Shown here piece after piece: positions 22,298-33,312 of a stretch of DNA of 64,000 nucleotides. Location of the stretch: positions 744,001 to 808,000 of the forward strand of contig NW_026611618.1 in NCBI RefSeq assembly GCF_028009165.1. Reading direction: 5' to 3'. Each line of letters starts with the position of its first letter. The first letter of the stretch is position 1. This DNA is from Akanthomyces muscarius. Taxonomy: Eukaryota; Ascomycota; Sordariomycetes; Hypocreales; Cordycipitaceae. The translations under genes and the position numbers were made by a program. The notes under the pieces are model-generated. The model ran no database searches. It saw nothing but the letters and a program-made list of their open reading frames with translations, and was not told the DNA's origin.

Positions 22298-22320
22298 ACA
22301 GGCAGGCAGGCAGGCAGGCA
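22298..22320. repeat. (GGCA)n microsatellite
   Basis: About five and a half perfect GGCA units in gene-free DNA. Confidence 0.85.
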
Positions 22321-23236
22321 AAAAGTGGGAGGGAGCCTCGGAAATAGTAAAGCTTCAACTATTACTACGCGACTTACTTGGTCACCGCTCAAACTTGACA
22401 GAAAGATGAGAGGCTATCTTTTTGTGGGCAAGCCCAACCCATTGTATTCGCGCTTTCGCGGTCTTTTCTTGCTCCGTTTTCTCCATGCACCAGCGCTCAA
22501 TTTGTACAAGAATGCCCAATTCCATGAGCTTGCTCTCCGTCTTGCTCCACAGCGCTATACTTTGTCTAGAGCCGGTGGCTGCTCCTTTTTTCCTCGCTGC
22601 AGGTTCCCGCCCGTCGTATTATTACCAAGGTGTCAAAGTGTGTGTATGTGTACCATCGACTTACTCGCCTTACTAACTCCAGCCTGGGCCAGAAAATGGC
22701 TCACCCAACAGCGTGGCGCCCATAACAAGTCGTCGTTCCCCACGGCCGGGTCGGTGCAGTTGTGACACTGCCGTCTGTCTCACTGTTAATTTTCCGTAGC
22801 AAAGTCAAATGACGATCATGGCGTCCAGCTGAGGACCAAGATGATCGTTCGTGCAACTTAAAGTTGGCTCCCAGCCTCTTGACTGACGTAAATACTCGCT
22901 AAAGACACAACCGTCACTGCATTTTGCGTCCCAAAATGTCTGGCTCAGGTGCCTGAAACCACGTCTCAAGCCACCCACCCTCCGTGGAGTATCCGGGTTG
23001 GACGTGCGAATGGGGCTGCCGCCTTTGCCGTCTCGTCCGGCCGGCCCTTTTTTACCTCACTGGTCGTTGGCTGGCTTGGGCCCTGCGAGTAATACGCCAG
23101 ACGCCATTTGGCGACTCTCCTCGCCCTCTCGGTGCCGGAATGGCAAAGCACACTCCCACCCACCCACGACCCCCATTACAAGTTGCGCTCCGCAAAATGG
23201 GGACATCGCTGATATCGTGGGCGTGGGTGGGAACAT

Positions 23237-23243
23237 TATAAAG
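23237..23243 (+). promoter_or_regulatory. TATA box of the 80-residue protein gene
   Basis: TATAAAG lies about 180 bases before the ATG and is followed by a long CT-rich tract (about 23250-23340), a layout typical of strongly expressed fungal genes. Confidence 0.5.
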
Positions 23244-23417
23244 TCCCCTATCTGCCCTCTCTCGTCTGCCCTTGACCCGACACTTGACTCTTTTTCCCGA
23301 CCTTGCTTCTACTTACACACATCTCTACTCTACTGTTTCTTTGGAGGAGTCTGCCACCTTCGCAAATTATAGCTCGCAACCAGTATACCACATACACTCA
23401 CACACAACACCGTCAAC

Positions 23418-23760
23418 ATGCCTGAAGCATCTTCCCAGCCTACTTCTGCTGCTGCCACCGCCGCTCCCGCGGCTGGCGTTCCCGTCAACCACTTTGGCGA
23501 GAACCGCGGCATCAAGTTCCATATCAAGACTGGCACCAAGACTTGGGCTTGCACTCTCCAGGACCGCACTCACTAGTATGTCAGATCGGATCTTTGCCAT
23601 GTCTCGCAATAAGCCTAAACGGCGTTTGCGATACACGGCCCCGTGCGCAGGCTTTTTACTAATCCCGTCTTACAGTGAGCGCACCAAGACGACCCGCGCC
23701 GGCTCTACCGACTCGGTCACCTCTTCCGCCTCCTCCGTCTCTGATACCAGCTCCCACTAA
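23418..23760 (+). CDS. small unknown protein (80 residues, two exons)
   Basis: Exon 23418-23575 joins exon 23676-23760 across a 100-nt intron with GTATGT donor, TACTAAT branch and TACAG acceptor. Splicing removes a stop and restores the frame. The 80-residue product has an Ala/Pro-rich N-terminus, a central conserved-looking segment (VNHFGENRGIKFHIKTG then TWACTLQDRTH) and a Ser/Thr-rich tail ending in Ser-Ser-His. No signal peptide or membrane segment is present. I do not recognise the family. The TATA box and pyrimidine-rich leader suggest strong expression. Confidence 0.75.
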
Positions 23761-24619
23761 ATCATGCGTGTGAGCGGCATATTAGCGACGGACAACCCGG
23801 CCCTTGAAACAATCTTGTATCATGACAGCTTATTTCATGGCCATGATACCCCGGTGGGAGGGGACTTCCCTTTTTTTTTTCTGCTTTCGACTGCAATACA
23901 AGTGCACCAGGCATCTCGCCCAGGCACCGGCGTTGGACAAAAGCTGGCGCTTACCACAACGCTAGAAGCATGACTGTTTTTATGGACGGAGCGAATAAGA
24001 CTTTTTGATACTCTTCCTTTTGAGTATTAGCGCCAACGGTCTTGCATGACTGAATGTTTACATATTTAGAATGAATTTAAGTAGCTGATGTACAATGTAC
24101 AAATTTCGCAACACACGAGGCAATAGACGTGATGACCACAGGCTAGCATGGTCTATCCTTCGCAGTGCGTTTCCCCAACGCCCGACTCATATCACGATGG
24201 CCCAGCTTCCTTTTCGCCAAGGCTGCCACCAGTGTTCTAGAGCCTTTCCTGTAGTAGAAGGTGCACACGTGTGGCTGGCGGGGCGGCGGACCATGGCTGC
24301 ATATTTTTATGCAACGGAGGGCGAGGCTGGGGAAGGCGATGGATTGTCAGCGGAATAAGACGGACCCTGGGACGTTGGGAGATTAAAAGGACGACATGGG
24401 CAAACGAGGGACCACCACGAGGCGTCCAATGATGTGGCGCGCTACTTCTTGAATTGGCGGCTGGTGCATTGTAGCTAAGCCTGTTGCAACACCGACGGAA
24501 GCGCAAGATGGCTTGAGAAGATGAAGAGCGTCACTGCGTATTACTGTTCTCTAACAGGTGAGACATATTACTCGTTGATCTACCTCGAGCATAATGCAGC
24601 TACATCCTCAGCTCAATCC
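23761..24619. other. intergenic between convergent genes
   Basis: Holds the 3' ends of the small protein gene and the AhpD-like gene. No coding region is supported. Confidence 0.5.
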
Positions 24620-25474
24620 CTACACTTCTGGTTCTACCTCGTCCACCGTAGGCACCTTGTTCAGCTTGAGCTCAAAAAATCTAGCAAATGCCTGAACCGA
24701 GTCCCACACCACCTGCGTGTCTTCTTTCGAGACACCGATGCGGCGCGTGCCGCGAATGTGCCAGTTCGTCTCCAGCTTCAAGTTCTGGGTCATGATGCAG
24801 GGTAGCACCACCAGCTGTGTGTCCACATCGTCCAAGACCTGTCTATCTGACAAGAAAAGGCCGTAGGTGATTGTGAGCGACGTCCAAGCAAAGTCCTTGT
24901 GGGCGTCAAAGAGACCAATGGTGTCCGAGGCGTTGCGCGTATAGACCTTGAGGAACCACTCGCGGGCCTTGTGCTCGTTCTCCTCGTCAGGCTGCCAGCC
25001 TTCGCGCGTCTGCGACAGATCGCGATCCTCTGGCCGCTCAATCGCCGCAATGGACAGGATGGACTCGATGGGCTTGCAGACTCCGATGACGCAGATGGAC
25101 TTGAAGAGCGCCTCGCGCAGACGACGCACCAGGTGCTGGCGGGACTCACTGCTCTGGAACTCGGGCTTGGCGATGAGGTGCTGGTAGAGGTGGGCGGCAA
25201 ACTCGGGCTCCGGCCCGGTGGCGATGCAGGACAAGGCGAGAATGTACCATTTCTCGTCGCCGAGCTGCGTGGTTTTGAATCTCGTCTCGATGTCTGAGAA
25301 CAGCTCGGTCAGCTCCGGCTTCGGAGGAGGAGCAGCGGCGGCGGTTGACATGGCACTAGTGCGTGTGGTGCTGCGGCGCCGCAACGTTTGTGCAATCTTG
25401 CTTCTAGGTGATCGGAATGCTGAATTGACGACACAAGATCGGTATGGAAGCCGGTAAAGAGTGCGCAGAATCAT
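24620..25474 (-). CDS. AhpD-like (carboxymuconolactone-decarboxylase fold) protein, probably mitochondrial
   Basis: Resembles the fungal AhpD-like superfamily, an all-helical fold related to alkylhydroperoxidase AhpD; the reaction here is unknown. The first ATG (25474) gives 284 residues with an Arg-rich N-terminus (MILRTLYRLPYRS, RSPRSK, LRRRSTTRTS) that looks like a mitochondrial presequence. A second ATG at 25348 would give a cytosolic form starting MSTAAAA. The core has LREALFKSICVIGVCKPIE, AHKDFAWTSLTITYGLFLSD and HIRGTRRIGVSKED, which match conserved blocks I recall from this fungal family. It lies head to head with the homeodomain factor gene, 476 bases apart. Confidence 0.75.
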   Translation of the reverse strand: MILRTLYRLPYRSCVVNSAFRSPRSKIAQTLRRRSTTRTSAMSTAAAAPPPKPELTELFSDIETRFKTTQLGDEKWYILALSCIATGPEPEFAAHLYQHLIAKPEFQSSESRQHLVRRLREALFKSICVIGVCKPIESILSIAAIERPEDRDLSQTREGWQPDEENEHKAREWFLKVYTRNASDTIGLFDAHKDFAWTSLTITYGLFLSDRQVLDDVDTQLVVLPCIMTQNLKLETNWHIRGTRRIGVSKEDTQVVWDSVQAFARFFELKLNKVPTVDEVEPEV

Positions 25475-25950
25475 CTTGTCAGAAAAGGCCGCCTTCCTCC
25501 CCTCACAGCACGGCAGAGGCGCCCCACCGGCCAACCTGCGTGATAGGCGGAAGCAGAATTCGGCCGATGGACAGCTGCAGGAGCATGCGAGTCCGGACCA
25601 GAATTTCTCGTGCTCTGCATCTACAGCAGACAGCAATGGGCACCTGTTCGACGGCTTAAGCTACATGGCGATAGTCACAATCAATCAGGCCGTCCGATTA
25701 GAAATAGCTCCGTTCAACGGCGTGCACGCCCTAAATCCAGCTGAGCCCCACCGCTAACATGGTGGTGGAACCGGAAAACAAATCCGGGGAACCTCGTCTC
25801 GGCTATTTTCATTTTGCATCCTCGAATGTCTCTATTGCATGCCACTTGAAATATATACCTGTCCCCATAGTGTGTATATGTGTGGATACAGTATCATTTG
25901 CAAATGCCAGCATTCTGCCGTGACAGACGCCGCATGTACCGTGCGCCACC
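25475..25950. promoter_or_regulatory. divergent promoter region between AhpD-like and homeodomain genes
   Basis: The 476 bases between the two start codons must carry both promoters. No motif stands out clearly. Confidence 0.5.
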
Positions 25951-28516
25951 ATGAATCACTTCGACTTGGCCCTGCCCGGCCTCGACCAGGATGTCTCTGG
26001 AATCGACAACGACAGCCTCCAGTACGACATTTTCCAGGACTGGGACGTCTTGAACGAGTTTACGCTTCTCGGCCAGCAGCTGGACGAGCAGCATGCGCCC
26101 GCCGACGAGACATCTGCCAGTCTTGAGCCCGGGGCTTTCCCTGTCGCCACCCAGGAAAACGACACGCTCGGGGCGACGCCAATGTCGCAAACCGCTTCAA
26201 CTCCATACTTTCCAAGCCCCCCGGTAACCACGCCCTCGGACACTGCTGGTGCAAGACCGGGCTTCCCCCAAAGCGCTGTGCGACTTCTGCGCCAGTGGAT
26301 GACGGCCAACAGCCACTACCCGTACCCCACGCGCGAGGACAAGGAGATGCTCAGCACCATGACGGGTCTCAGCCAGACGCAGATTGTCAATTGGTTTGCC
26401 AATGCGAGGAGGCGAGCCAAAATGTCGGCGCCTCTGCGCGCACCCGCGTCTACGGCGGAATCAATCACGCCCATGGATATTCCAGCGCGGCGCGCCACGC
26501 CCGGCATCTTGGAAGGCCTGAACCCAATGCAGCGCTGGGAAAACTCCCCGCCCGATAATGAGCCTGCTGATGTCGCTGCCATCCTGGGCGCTGTCAAGGC
26601 AGCTCGCATTCCCGCCTCTCCCAGTGAGCGCTCCTGTCTCACGCCAGCATCACGCTATTCCGACGACAGCTCCAGCGTTGGCTTTAGCAATGGCTCCTCC
26701 CTGGGGAGATACGACGCACCGTCTAGTGAGGGCTCTGTCCGATCTGGCCGCTCGTCTCAAGGCGGTGTCTCTTTGTCTCCCTTTCCCGACAGCCACTCGG
26801 CAAGACGCAGACGCCGACGCAAGCGCGCCGGCCTGCCTACCCATACGACATATCCCATTACAACCCGAGGCGCATTCCAATGCACATTTTGTGCCGAAGA
26901 CTTTCAAACCAAGTACGACTGGCAACGACATGAAAAGACCTGGCATCTATCCATCGATCGTTGGGTTTGTGCCCCAACTGGCCCTCTGGCGGTCGACCCC
27001 GTTACTGGTTCTCTGACATGCGTGTTTTGCTCGCAGCCGAATCCAGACGCGACGCATTTCGAATCACACAACTTCTCTCTCTGCAGCAGTCGAACACTGA
27101 CCGAACGTACTTTTTACCGTAAAGACCATCTCACGCAGCATTTGCGCCTTGGTCACCACGCCAAGGTTCCGAAGGAGAGGCTCGAGACTTGGAAGGCAGC
27201 CTCACCAGAGATTCGATCACGTTGCGGATTCTGCAATGCCGTTCTGCACAGCTGGAGTGCACGCGTCGACCATCTTGCGATGCACTTTAAGAATGGGGCT
27301 ACAATGGAGCACTGGACGGGAGATTGGGGTTTTGACGAAGCTGTCCTTCGAACAGTAGAGAACTCTATACCACCATGTAAGTTTTTGGACATATCATGCT
27401 TTCCGCTCAATTGCTAACGCTGTGTGATAGATTTAATTCATTTAGAGAAAATATCGCCCCTACCGTACGTGGCAAGTAGCGTCTCACCGTGGACACCCAA
27501 TAGCCCTTACGAACTACTCAATATGGAGCTGGAATACTGGATAGCGAACCATACCGACGACACTGGGAGCCCGCCAACCGATACTGAGATTCAACTCGAA
27601 GCATGTCGTATTATTCGCAGCGCAGATATCATTTCGACCGATCTCGCTACTACAGCCGGTTCCTGGCTGCGGGATCTCGTCATGTCCTGCAAAGAAATTA
27701 CTCGCGACGCCATGTTTCAGTCCGTCCGTGGTCAGGCAGAAAATCGCATGTCGACACTGCGAATCAATGGCAAGGATAACATCTTCCAAGACTGTGCGTT
27801 TGAGAGCGAACTGCGGCAGTTTACTCTATCGCTGCCTTTAGGTGGCAAGGACGTGGCCAACTGGGAGCTACAGGTAGAAGCCGACCGCATTCTACGACGC
27901 GCCCAGCAAACTTCCATCTCCCACAAAGATAATGTGCTGAATTGGCTGTTGCGGCTCACTTATAATTCGACCGATTGGCTGGTAGATTTTAGAAGGCGGC
28001 TCTTCCAGGCCGTGGAACAGGGCGAGAAGGCCAGCGAGATTAGCCCACCCGCCGTTGGTGAAGCCAATACACTCGATCCGAAGGCTCTTGGTCTTGACAC
28101 CCCGATGAGTCTCGACCCGACGCAGCAAGACCCGACAAAGGAGCGTCAAAAAGCGGCAACGGCAAGCCGGAGGGGATTTTACGATCTGAATGATGCCAAT
28201 GGCTATCGCCGTCTCGCGCGGGGCCTGGCTCGATTTGTGGCGTCGTCCATGTCGGACTGCAATCCGAACAAGCACATCCCGAGTGATGAGGAAATTCAGC
28301 AGCAAGCTCGATGGCTGGAATATGGAGAGTGAGTCTTCTGCCTGCTACACAAAAAAGAAAAGGTACTATGCTAACTGCTTTTTCTCTTGCAGAGGCGATC
28401 CGTGGAATCAGACGGCGGCGGATCTTCCAGACTGGCTGGAGCGGTTCAAACGCGATATTGGGCTACTGCCGCGAGACACGGGACCAGGCTTGGGCTTGAT
28501 TAAGCGCACAACATAG
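25951..28516 (+). CDS. TALE/KN homeodomain plus C2H2 zinc-finger transcription factor
   Basis: A nuclear regulator with two DNA-binding modules. The ATG has a strong context (CCACCATG). Exons 25951-27376, 27431-28328 and 28393-28516 (introns 54 and 64 nt) give 815 residues. A TALE-type homeodomain spans about 104-158, with the three-residue loop extension (HYPYP) and recognition helix WFANARRR (148-155). A basic run RRRRRRKR (285-292) is a likely nuclear localisation signal. A C2H2 finger follows (Cys311, Cys314, His327, His332), then further CxxC/His pairs (CVFC, CGFC) that suggest additional degenerate fingers. The C-terminal half is helical, with no recognised domain. Such homeodomain/zinc-finger combinations are known in filamentous fungi; the target genes are unknown. 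Confidence 0.9.
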
Positions 28517-29850
28517 GCCCTATCATAGATATACAACATAGCATCGAATTTATAGATGCATAAGGGAGAGAGACATGGAGCTTCCTGGACGAATTGACAG
28601 TGCATGTAAGCTAAAAGTGTGCCTAGGCTTGGCAAGAGTGTTGTCACGCGCGAAGATGTGTCTTTCTTTTCTTTGATGAGACTTTGCCAGTTGTCAGCTG
28701 CGTCGGATGCAAAAGAGCAGCTTGAAAGTGGAACTGCATTTCTTTGAAGAAAAAGTGAGCATCCTTCCGACAGTCCGCCCACCCGCTCGAGTCCTAGCAG
28801 TCCAGGTTACGAGTTTGTGGCGTCATCTTCTCTACGCGTGCACCAAGCGCGCTACACTAATGGAATGCCGTCCTGCTAGTAAAGCGATTTAAGTCGCTTT
28901 TTCATATATAGTCAAGTTTGTCCTATTTGGATAGAGCGGATGATTTCTTTACCAATGCGACGTTATCCTTTGCCATTTGTCGGTCTTGTTCCCTCTTCAC
29001 TTCTTTTTTCCGCAGTGAAAAGAACGATCCGAAGCGGAGGGGTTCGATGTTTAGTCTAATGCTTTTAGAAATTTGCGAAATTTCTAGGGGCATCTACTCG
29101 AGCAAAGCACAAAACCTTGTTGCGACTCTCTGCAACCCAATTCTTGGCCGATGACATAAATGTGGCTGGTCCGCCAAAAGACCTTCTGCTCCTGCTTCAG
29201 CAGCTGTCACACGCCGTCACATATGAGGCTACCACTACCGCACGTAGACCGTCGTCTTTTTTGCGGAAGGCATCAAAAGAGACGAAAGCTAGTACCGATT
29301 AGAATAAGTAACTGGATGTAAAGTCAACGAGTTTGCTGATATTGAGTGGCCAGGACGGGTCTTTAATCAACTGTCTGCTAACACGTTGAAGCCTGCTCTA
29401 CGCCATGAAAACGGAGCAGGAAGCCAACTAATGTACGCACGGATTAACAAATAAATCGATATAATTTAGCACATCTTTGGGATCCTGAAGGAGTTTCATC
29501 TCGAAGGTAGCTGTGGAGGTGTCTGTGATCGAGTGCCCAATTCAGTGGAGAAATTTCGTACGATCAGGAAGATCAAAGGAATAGAGGAGGCACGTGTGAG
29601 AACCTGGTGGGCCAAGGCATATTTGGGATCTGAAATACCATTTAATGGATAGCGCTAGTTTTAATGTTCATCGACAAAACATCATGGGACGTGCTCCGAT
29701 GGGCATGCCTCGGCGTGTCATGGCCGGATCACGTTGACGTCACCTTATTTGACGGCTGCTTTCTACCACCACAACTGCTCGAACATCTCTGACATTTTGA
29801 AACATAAACCTTTCAAGCAACAACACCTTTAATTTTACACACAGAACAAC
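28517..29850. other. gene-free stretch
   Basis: AT-richer than its flanks, with no supported gene. The right end carries the promoter of the small mitochondrial-type gene, including a perfect CRE palindrome. Confidence 0.5.
29735..29742. promoter_or_regulatory. CRE-type palindrome TGACGTCA
   Basis: A perfect ATF/CREB-family site 109 bases before the ATG at 29851. Binding is inferred from sequence only. Confidence 0.4.
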
Positions 29851-30208
29851 ATGCGAGCCAATCTCACCACAATTCGCCACTCGGGTGCGCAGCTCCGCCT
29901 GCGCCTTGCACCAGTCGCCGTACCAGCATACCAGCGCCGCTTCAAAACGTCCAAAGACGGCGAAGAAGGACAGTTCAAGGCTGTGACGGCGTCACAGTCT
30001 GGCCACGAGCCAACGTAAGAACCAACAAATATTTTACTGGATAGCGATTTCGATTTCTGAGCTGACTGACATTCCATCCAGGGAGAACAAGTTGTCGAAG
30101 CCTCCGCACAAAGCGGCCCAACCCGAGGTGAAGCGTAAGACGCCGACTGCGTGGGGTTCGGAGAAGGAAAAGTCTACAGAGAAAAAGGACAAGACAGATC
30201 GGCTATAG
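29851..30208 (+). CDS. small protein with mitochondrial-type presequence (96 residues)
   Basis: Exons 29851-30014 and 30082-30208 are joined across a 67-nt intron (GTAAGA donor, CTGAC branch, CCAG acceptor). Splicing restores the frame to a TAG stop at 30206-30208. The N-terminus is Arg-rich and free of acidic residues for about 33 residues (RANLTTIRHSG, LRLRLAP, YQRRFKTS), as in matrix-targeting signals with an RR-F cleavage pattern. The remainder is very hydrophilic and Lys/Glu-rich, with many Lys-Glu-Lys triplets at the C-terminus. I do not recognise the family; it could be a small matrix or inner-membrane-associated protein. Both exons are short, so it is easily missed. Confidence 0.6.
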
Positions 30209-32004
30209 TGCGACATTTCTCGGCGGTGCCAGGGCTGGAGAGGATGCACCTACCTCATGCAACAAGGCTGAAATTGGAGCGAAACAATGCCCAGGGTCAT
30301 GTCGCTTTGAGTAACTGCATCCAATAGCAAGTAAGTACATGTTGCCACCGATGTGGTCGTTGTTGGTCGGTGTCAGCATGGTGCCGCCGGCCGGCGTCGC
30401 TGCTGGGCTGCAAGGCCTCTTTGATGGGCACGATGGGCCGACGCCAAAGGTGGCGGGAGGCGGGTGTAAAGATGTTTCGGGAAAGCTGGAAACAACGAAC
30501 GGCGTCGTAAAACGAGGCTGCACCTGGTTTTGCGCATGAGCGTATGTCTGGTAGATAAACGCCATAGAAGAACAAAATACAGAGACACATAAAGTAAGAA
30601 AAGTAAAAGAAATAGGAAAATAAGAAAAACGAGAGAAGAAGAAAGACAAGAATATGCCATTCCAATATTAGTAAGTAAGCTGATAGTCTACAAGATGAAT
30701 GGATTTGTTCATCGTGCGTCACGACTGATGTAATTCGCTTGTCCTGTATACCTGCTGTCCGCCTCTTGGCACCCGCCAGCCTGCCTCATGAAGCGAGAAC
30801 AGACCAGTTCCAACCCCCCTAGTCCGCGTAACTCCAGCAGAGCCCCTCCCTCCAATTGATCTTGTGCCTTGCCGACCAGCAAGAAGTCTGTTACGAGTCT
30901 AATTGGTCAATGATATTTGTACAGTCTGATCACATCCTCGGCGGTGAATGTCTTTCACGCAGTGCGGCACGCCGTCTGACACCAACACCCCGAAACGTGT
31001 TTCGATCAATTACTTGCTTATAGTTCACAGCGCGGCTCTCCTTCCCATCCAATGTCTTCGAATTGACCTCGGATCAGCTTTGACCTGGTCACATCTCAAT
31101 CAATCTCTCGACTGATTTCTCGGCTACGGCAGACCGTCCTTCTAATCAATGAGCTTTTTCCGAATGACTCCAGATATGCTCTGATCTTGTCATACTCAAT
31201 TAATATTCTGAATAATTGCTTAATCACAGAACTGTCTCCTCTAGAATCGTTTCAATCCGAGGCCTTGGAATTGAATTAAAAAAGAGCTCGGGTCTGATCA
31301 CATCCCGATCATGCTCCGTCACAAACAAGATCCAACTTCCAATCCATGATCTCTTGGAGCAATTTCAGATAAGCTCTGTTCTGATCACAGGTCGACAAAT
31401 ATTTCGATTGAGCGGTTGTTCTTTTGGGCTTTAATTACGGTAAGATCTTCTTTCTAGTCTATGGCCTGTCGAAGGTCATTTTAGCTTAGTCTTACCGCCT
31501 TGACTGGCATATTGGCTTGAGCTGCAACATGGCAAGCTTTGCAACTCATGGCTTGTCGAATATTTCAGCTCAGGACGGGTTACTTGTCGGGCTGAGCTAT
31601 CAGCCCCAAACGGGATCGAGATTCCAAAATGAAGTCCCCGCCAATTATTTCCGTGGCATCCCTGCAGACTGCGGACTAGCTCAGCCTTGTCGTGCCTCGC
31701 GACCGAGGCTCCTTCGCAAAGCCACGTTGGCCCAAATAAACCCATGCCAGACGATAAAATCGACTCTTCAGCTTTACTGTGCCGGTACATGAGTGAGTAA
31801 ACGGCGGAATCTTAAATCCTGCAGCACGCACGACACCAGAAACCTACTGCTCAGTACGACAGCGTCGTGGCCTCACACTGTTTCCCTGCCCTCCAGACAA
31901 GATCACGAGAGCACATACCTACGAGCACACGGGACAAAATAAACCCTCCACGCCTTGTTTCTTCTACGTAAAAGCTTGCGTCCCTTCGAATCCATTTCCT
32001 CGGC
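30209..32004. other. gene-free stretch with degenerate repeat array
   Basis: No gene is supported. Between about 30913 and 31420 a loose motif (GCTCTG followed by TGATCACAT-like sequence and a CAAT-rich tail) recurs about five times; it is listed separately. The right end is the promoter of the propeller-like gene. Confidence 0.45.
30913..31420. repeat. degenerate ~80-155-bp-spaced repeat motif
   Basis: Related segments begin near 30913, 31068, 31170, 31280 and 31366. Each carries a variant of GCTCTGATCTGATCACATC followed by AT-rich sequence. Similarity is visible by eye but low; the array may be decayed. Confidence 0.35.
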
Positions 32005-33312
32005 ATGTCTGAAAAGCAACCCCTCAGCGAGGGCTCCCCGCTGCCCTCCGTTGCCACAACCTCGGTCTGCGCCACCAGTCCCAATACATCCATCATCATC
32101 CAAGTTAGCGGTCGTATCAACACCAGGTCCAGCCTGAGCCGCATCAGCCAGCTTGCATTTTCCCCAGGCGGCTCGCGCCTCGTGGCCCTCTCCCGGCACC
32201 CGAGCACCGTGCCGGTAGCCAACAATCGGCGCTGGCAGAACCTGCACGTCTTTGACGCCGCCAGCTGGGAGACCGTCGCGCTCAGCAGTTATTCGCCCTC
32301 CAACGAGTACAGGGTGCGCGCCGCAGAAGGTGCGCGCGCGCTCGCATTTGGACCCGAGACGGTCGAGCAGCAGCCAATGCCGCGCAGCAGCGGGCTGTTC
32401 AGCCGCAAGGGAAAGGACAAGGCGGTGTCGGAGGCGCCGGCCGTGCCACACGTGCCGCTGGTATTCTTGCACGGTCGGCAGCATGGTAGTAACATGGAGA
32501 GCAGAGGGGACTATGATTTGGACATTGACAGAGCCCAAGTTGAGATTGGTGGTGCGAAAAAGGGTGCGCACACACGGAATGTGCCCATCACGGAGCCCAT
32601 CGCCGTCAGTCCAGACGGAACCGCCATGATTGGGCGCAGCGCCGAGGACCCGACGGAGATCTATATCATCACGCTGCCTCCAATGGCGCCGCACCCGCAC
32701 GCGCTCGGGCTCAAGATTCCTGCGTGCGTCCCGGGTCATCTGGCCAAGATTACGCACTTGGACTACATGCCCGACGGCAAGAGCATCGTGAGCCTCGGCA
32801 CCGACGGCACGCATCGCACCAACAACATTTCTGGCAGTAGTCCCGGGCAGTGTCTACACCGCGTCCGCATCGACACCAAGGGCTATCCGGCAAGCCTCAT
32901 GGCCATCAGCCCCGACGGCGCCATGGTGGTCTCGGTCTGGGGCCGCCAAATCGTGCGGTGGTATCCAGCGACCGACGTCCTGCTGACTTATGACCTCGAC
33001 GAGGTGCGGGTGGTGGAAACCTGGCCGCTTGCATTCTTTGCCAACGGTAGCTTTCTTGTCTGTCGCATCGAGAGCGGCATCGACATTGTCAGAGTGGAGG
33101 ACGGGGCGAGCGTGGGCCACTTGCAGTGGACGCAGAATGGCGGAAACTACGCCACGGCAGCCGCCGTGTCGACGGATGGGCGGCAGATGGCATTGGGACT
33201 GATGACTGGCCGCATCATGATGCACGAGCTGCGCTACGTGGAGACGTCGACGTTGTTGGTCCAGGACAAGCCGGAGGAGGAGCTGCCTGCGTACTCAAAG
33301 TACGATGACTGA
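32005..33312 (+). CDS. beta-propeller-like (WD40-type) protein of unknown function
   Basis: An intronless 435-residue protein. Several short strands recur with the propeller pattern: ISQLAFSPGGSRLVALS, ITEPIAVSPDGTAMIG, ITHLDYMPDGKSIVSLG, LMAISPDGAMVVSVWG and AAAVSTDGRQMALGLMTG. Each is a Ser-Pro-Asp-Gly turn followed by hydrophobic strands, as in WD40 or TolB-like blades, though canonical Trp-Asp endings are missing. A basic insert (SRKGKDKAV) occurs near residue 135. The C-terminus ends in LPAYSKYDD, with a PAY motif that could bind WW domains (inference). I do not recognise a named family. The start ATG agrees with the first blade. Confidence 0.8.
   Translation: MSEKQPLSEGSPLPSVATTSVCATSPNTSIIIQVSGRINTRSSLSRISQLAFSPGGSRLVALSRHPSTVPVANNRRWQNLHVFDAASWETVALSSYSPSNEYRVRAAEGARALAFGPETVEQQPMPRSSGLFSRKGKDKAVSEAPAVPHVPLVFLHGRQHGSNMESRGDYDLDIDRAQVEIGGAKKGAHTRNVPITEPIAVSPDGTAMIGRSAEDPTEIYIITLPPMAPHPHALGLKIPACVPGHLAKITHLDYMPDGKSIVSLGTDGTHRTNNISGSSPGQCLHRVRIDTKGYPASLMAISPDGAMVVSVWGRQIVRWYPATDVLLTYDLDEVRVVETWPLAFFANGSFLVCRIESGIDIVRVEDGASVGHLQWTQNGGNYATAAAVSTDGRQMALGLMTGRIMMHELRYVETSTLLVQDKPEEELPAYSKYDD

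Larger units (their letters stand above)
19997..23417. other. 3.4-kb gene-free stretch
   Basis: I see no supported gene. It contains an A-run near 20520, a (GGCA)n microsatellite near 22298-22320, and at its right end the TATA box and pyrimidine-rich leader of the small gene at 23418. Frames up to about 160 codons occur but overlap antisense frames and have no family signature. Confidence 0.45.
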
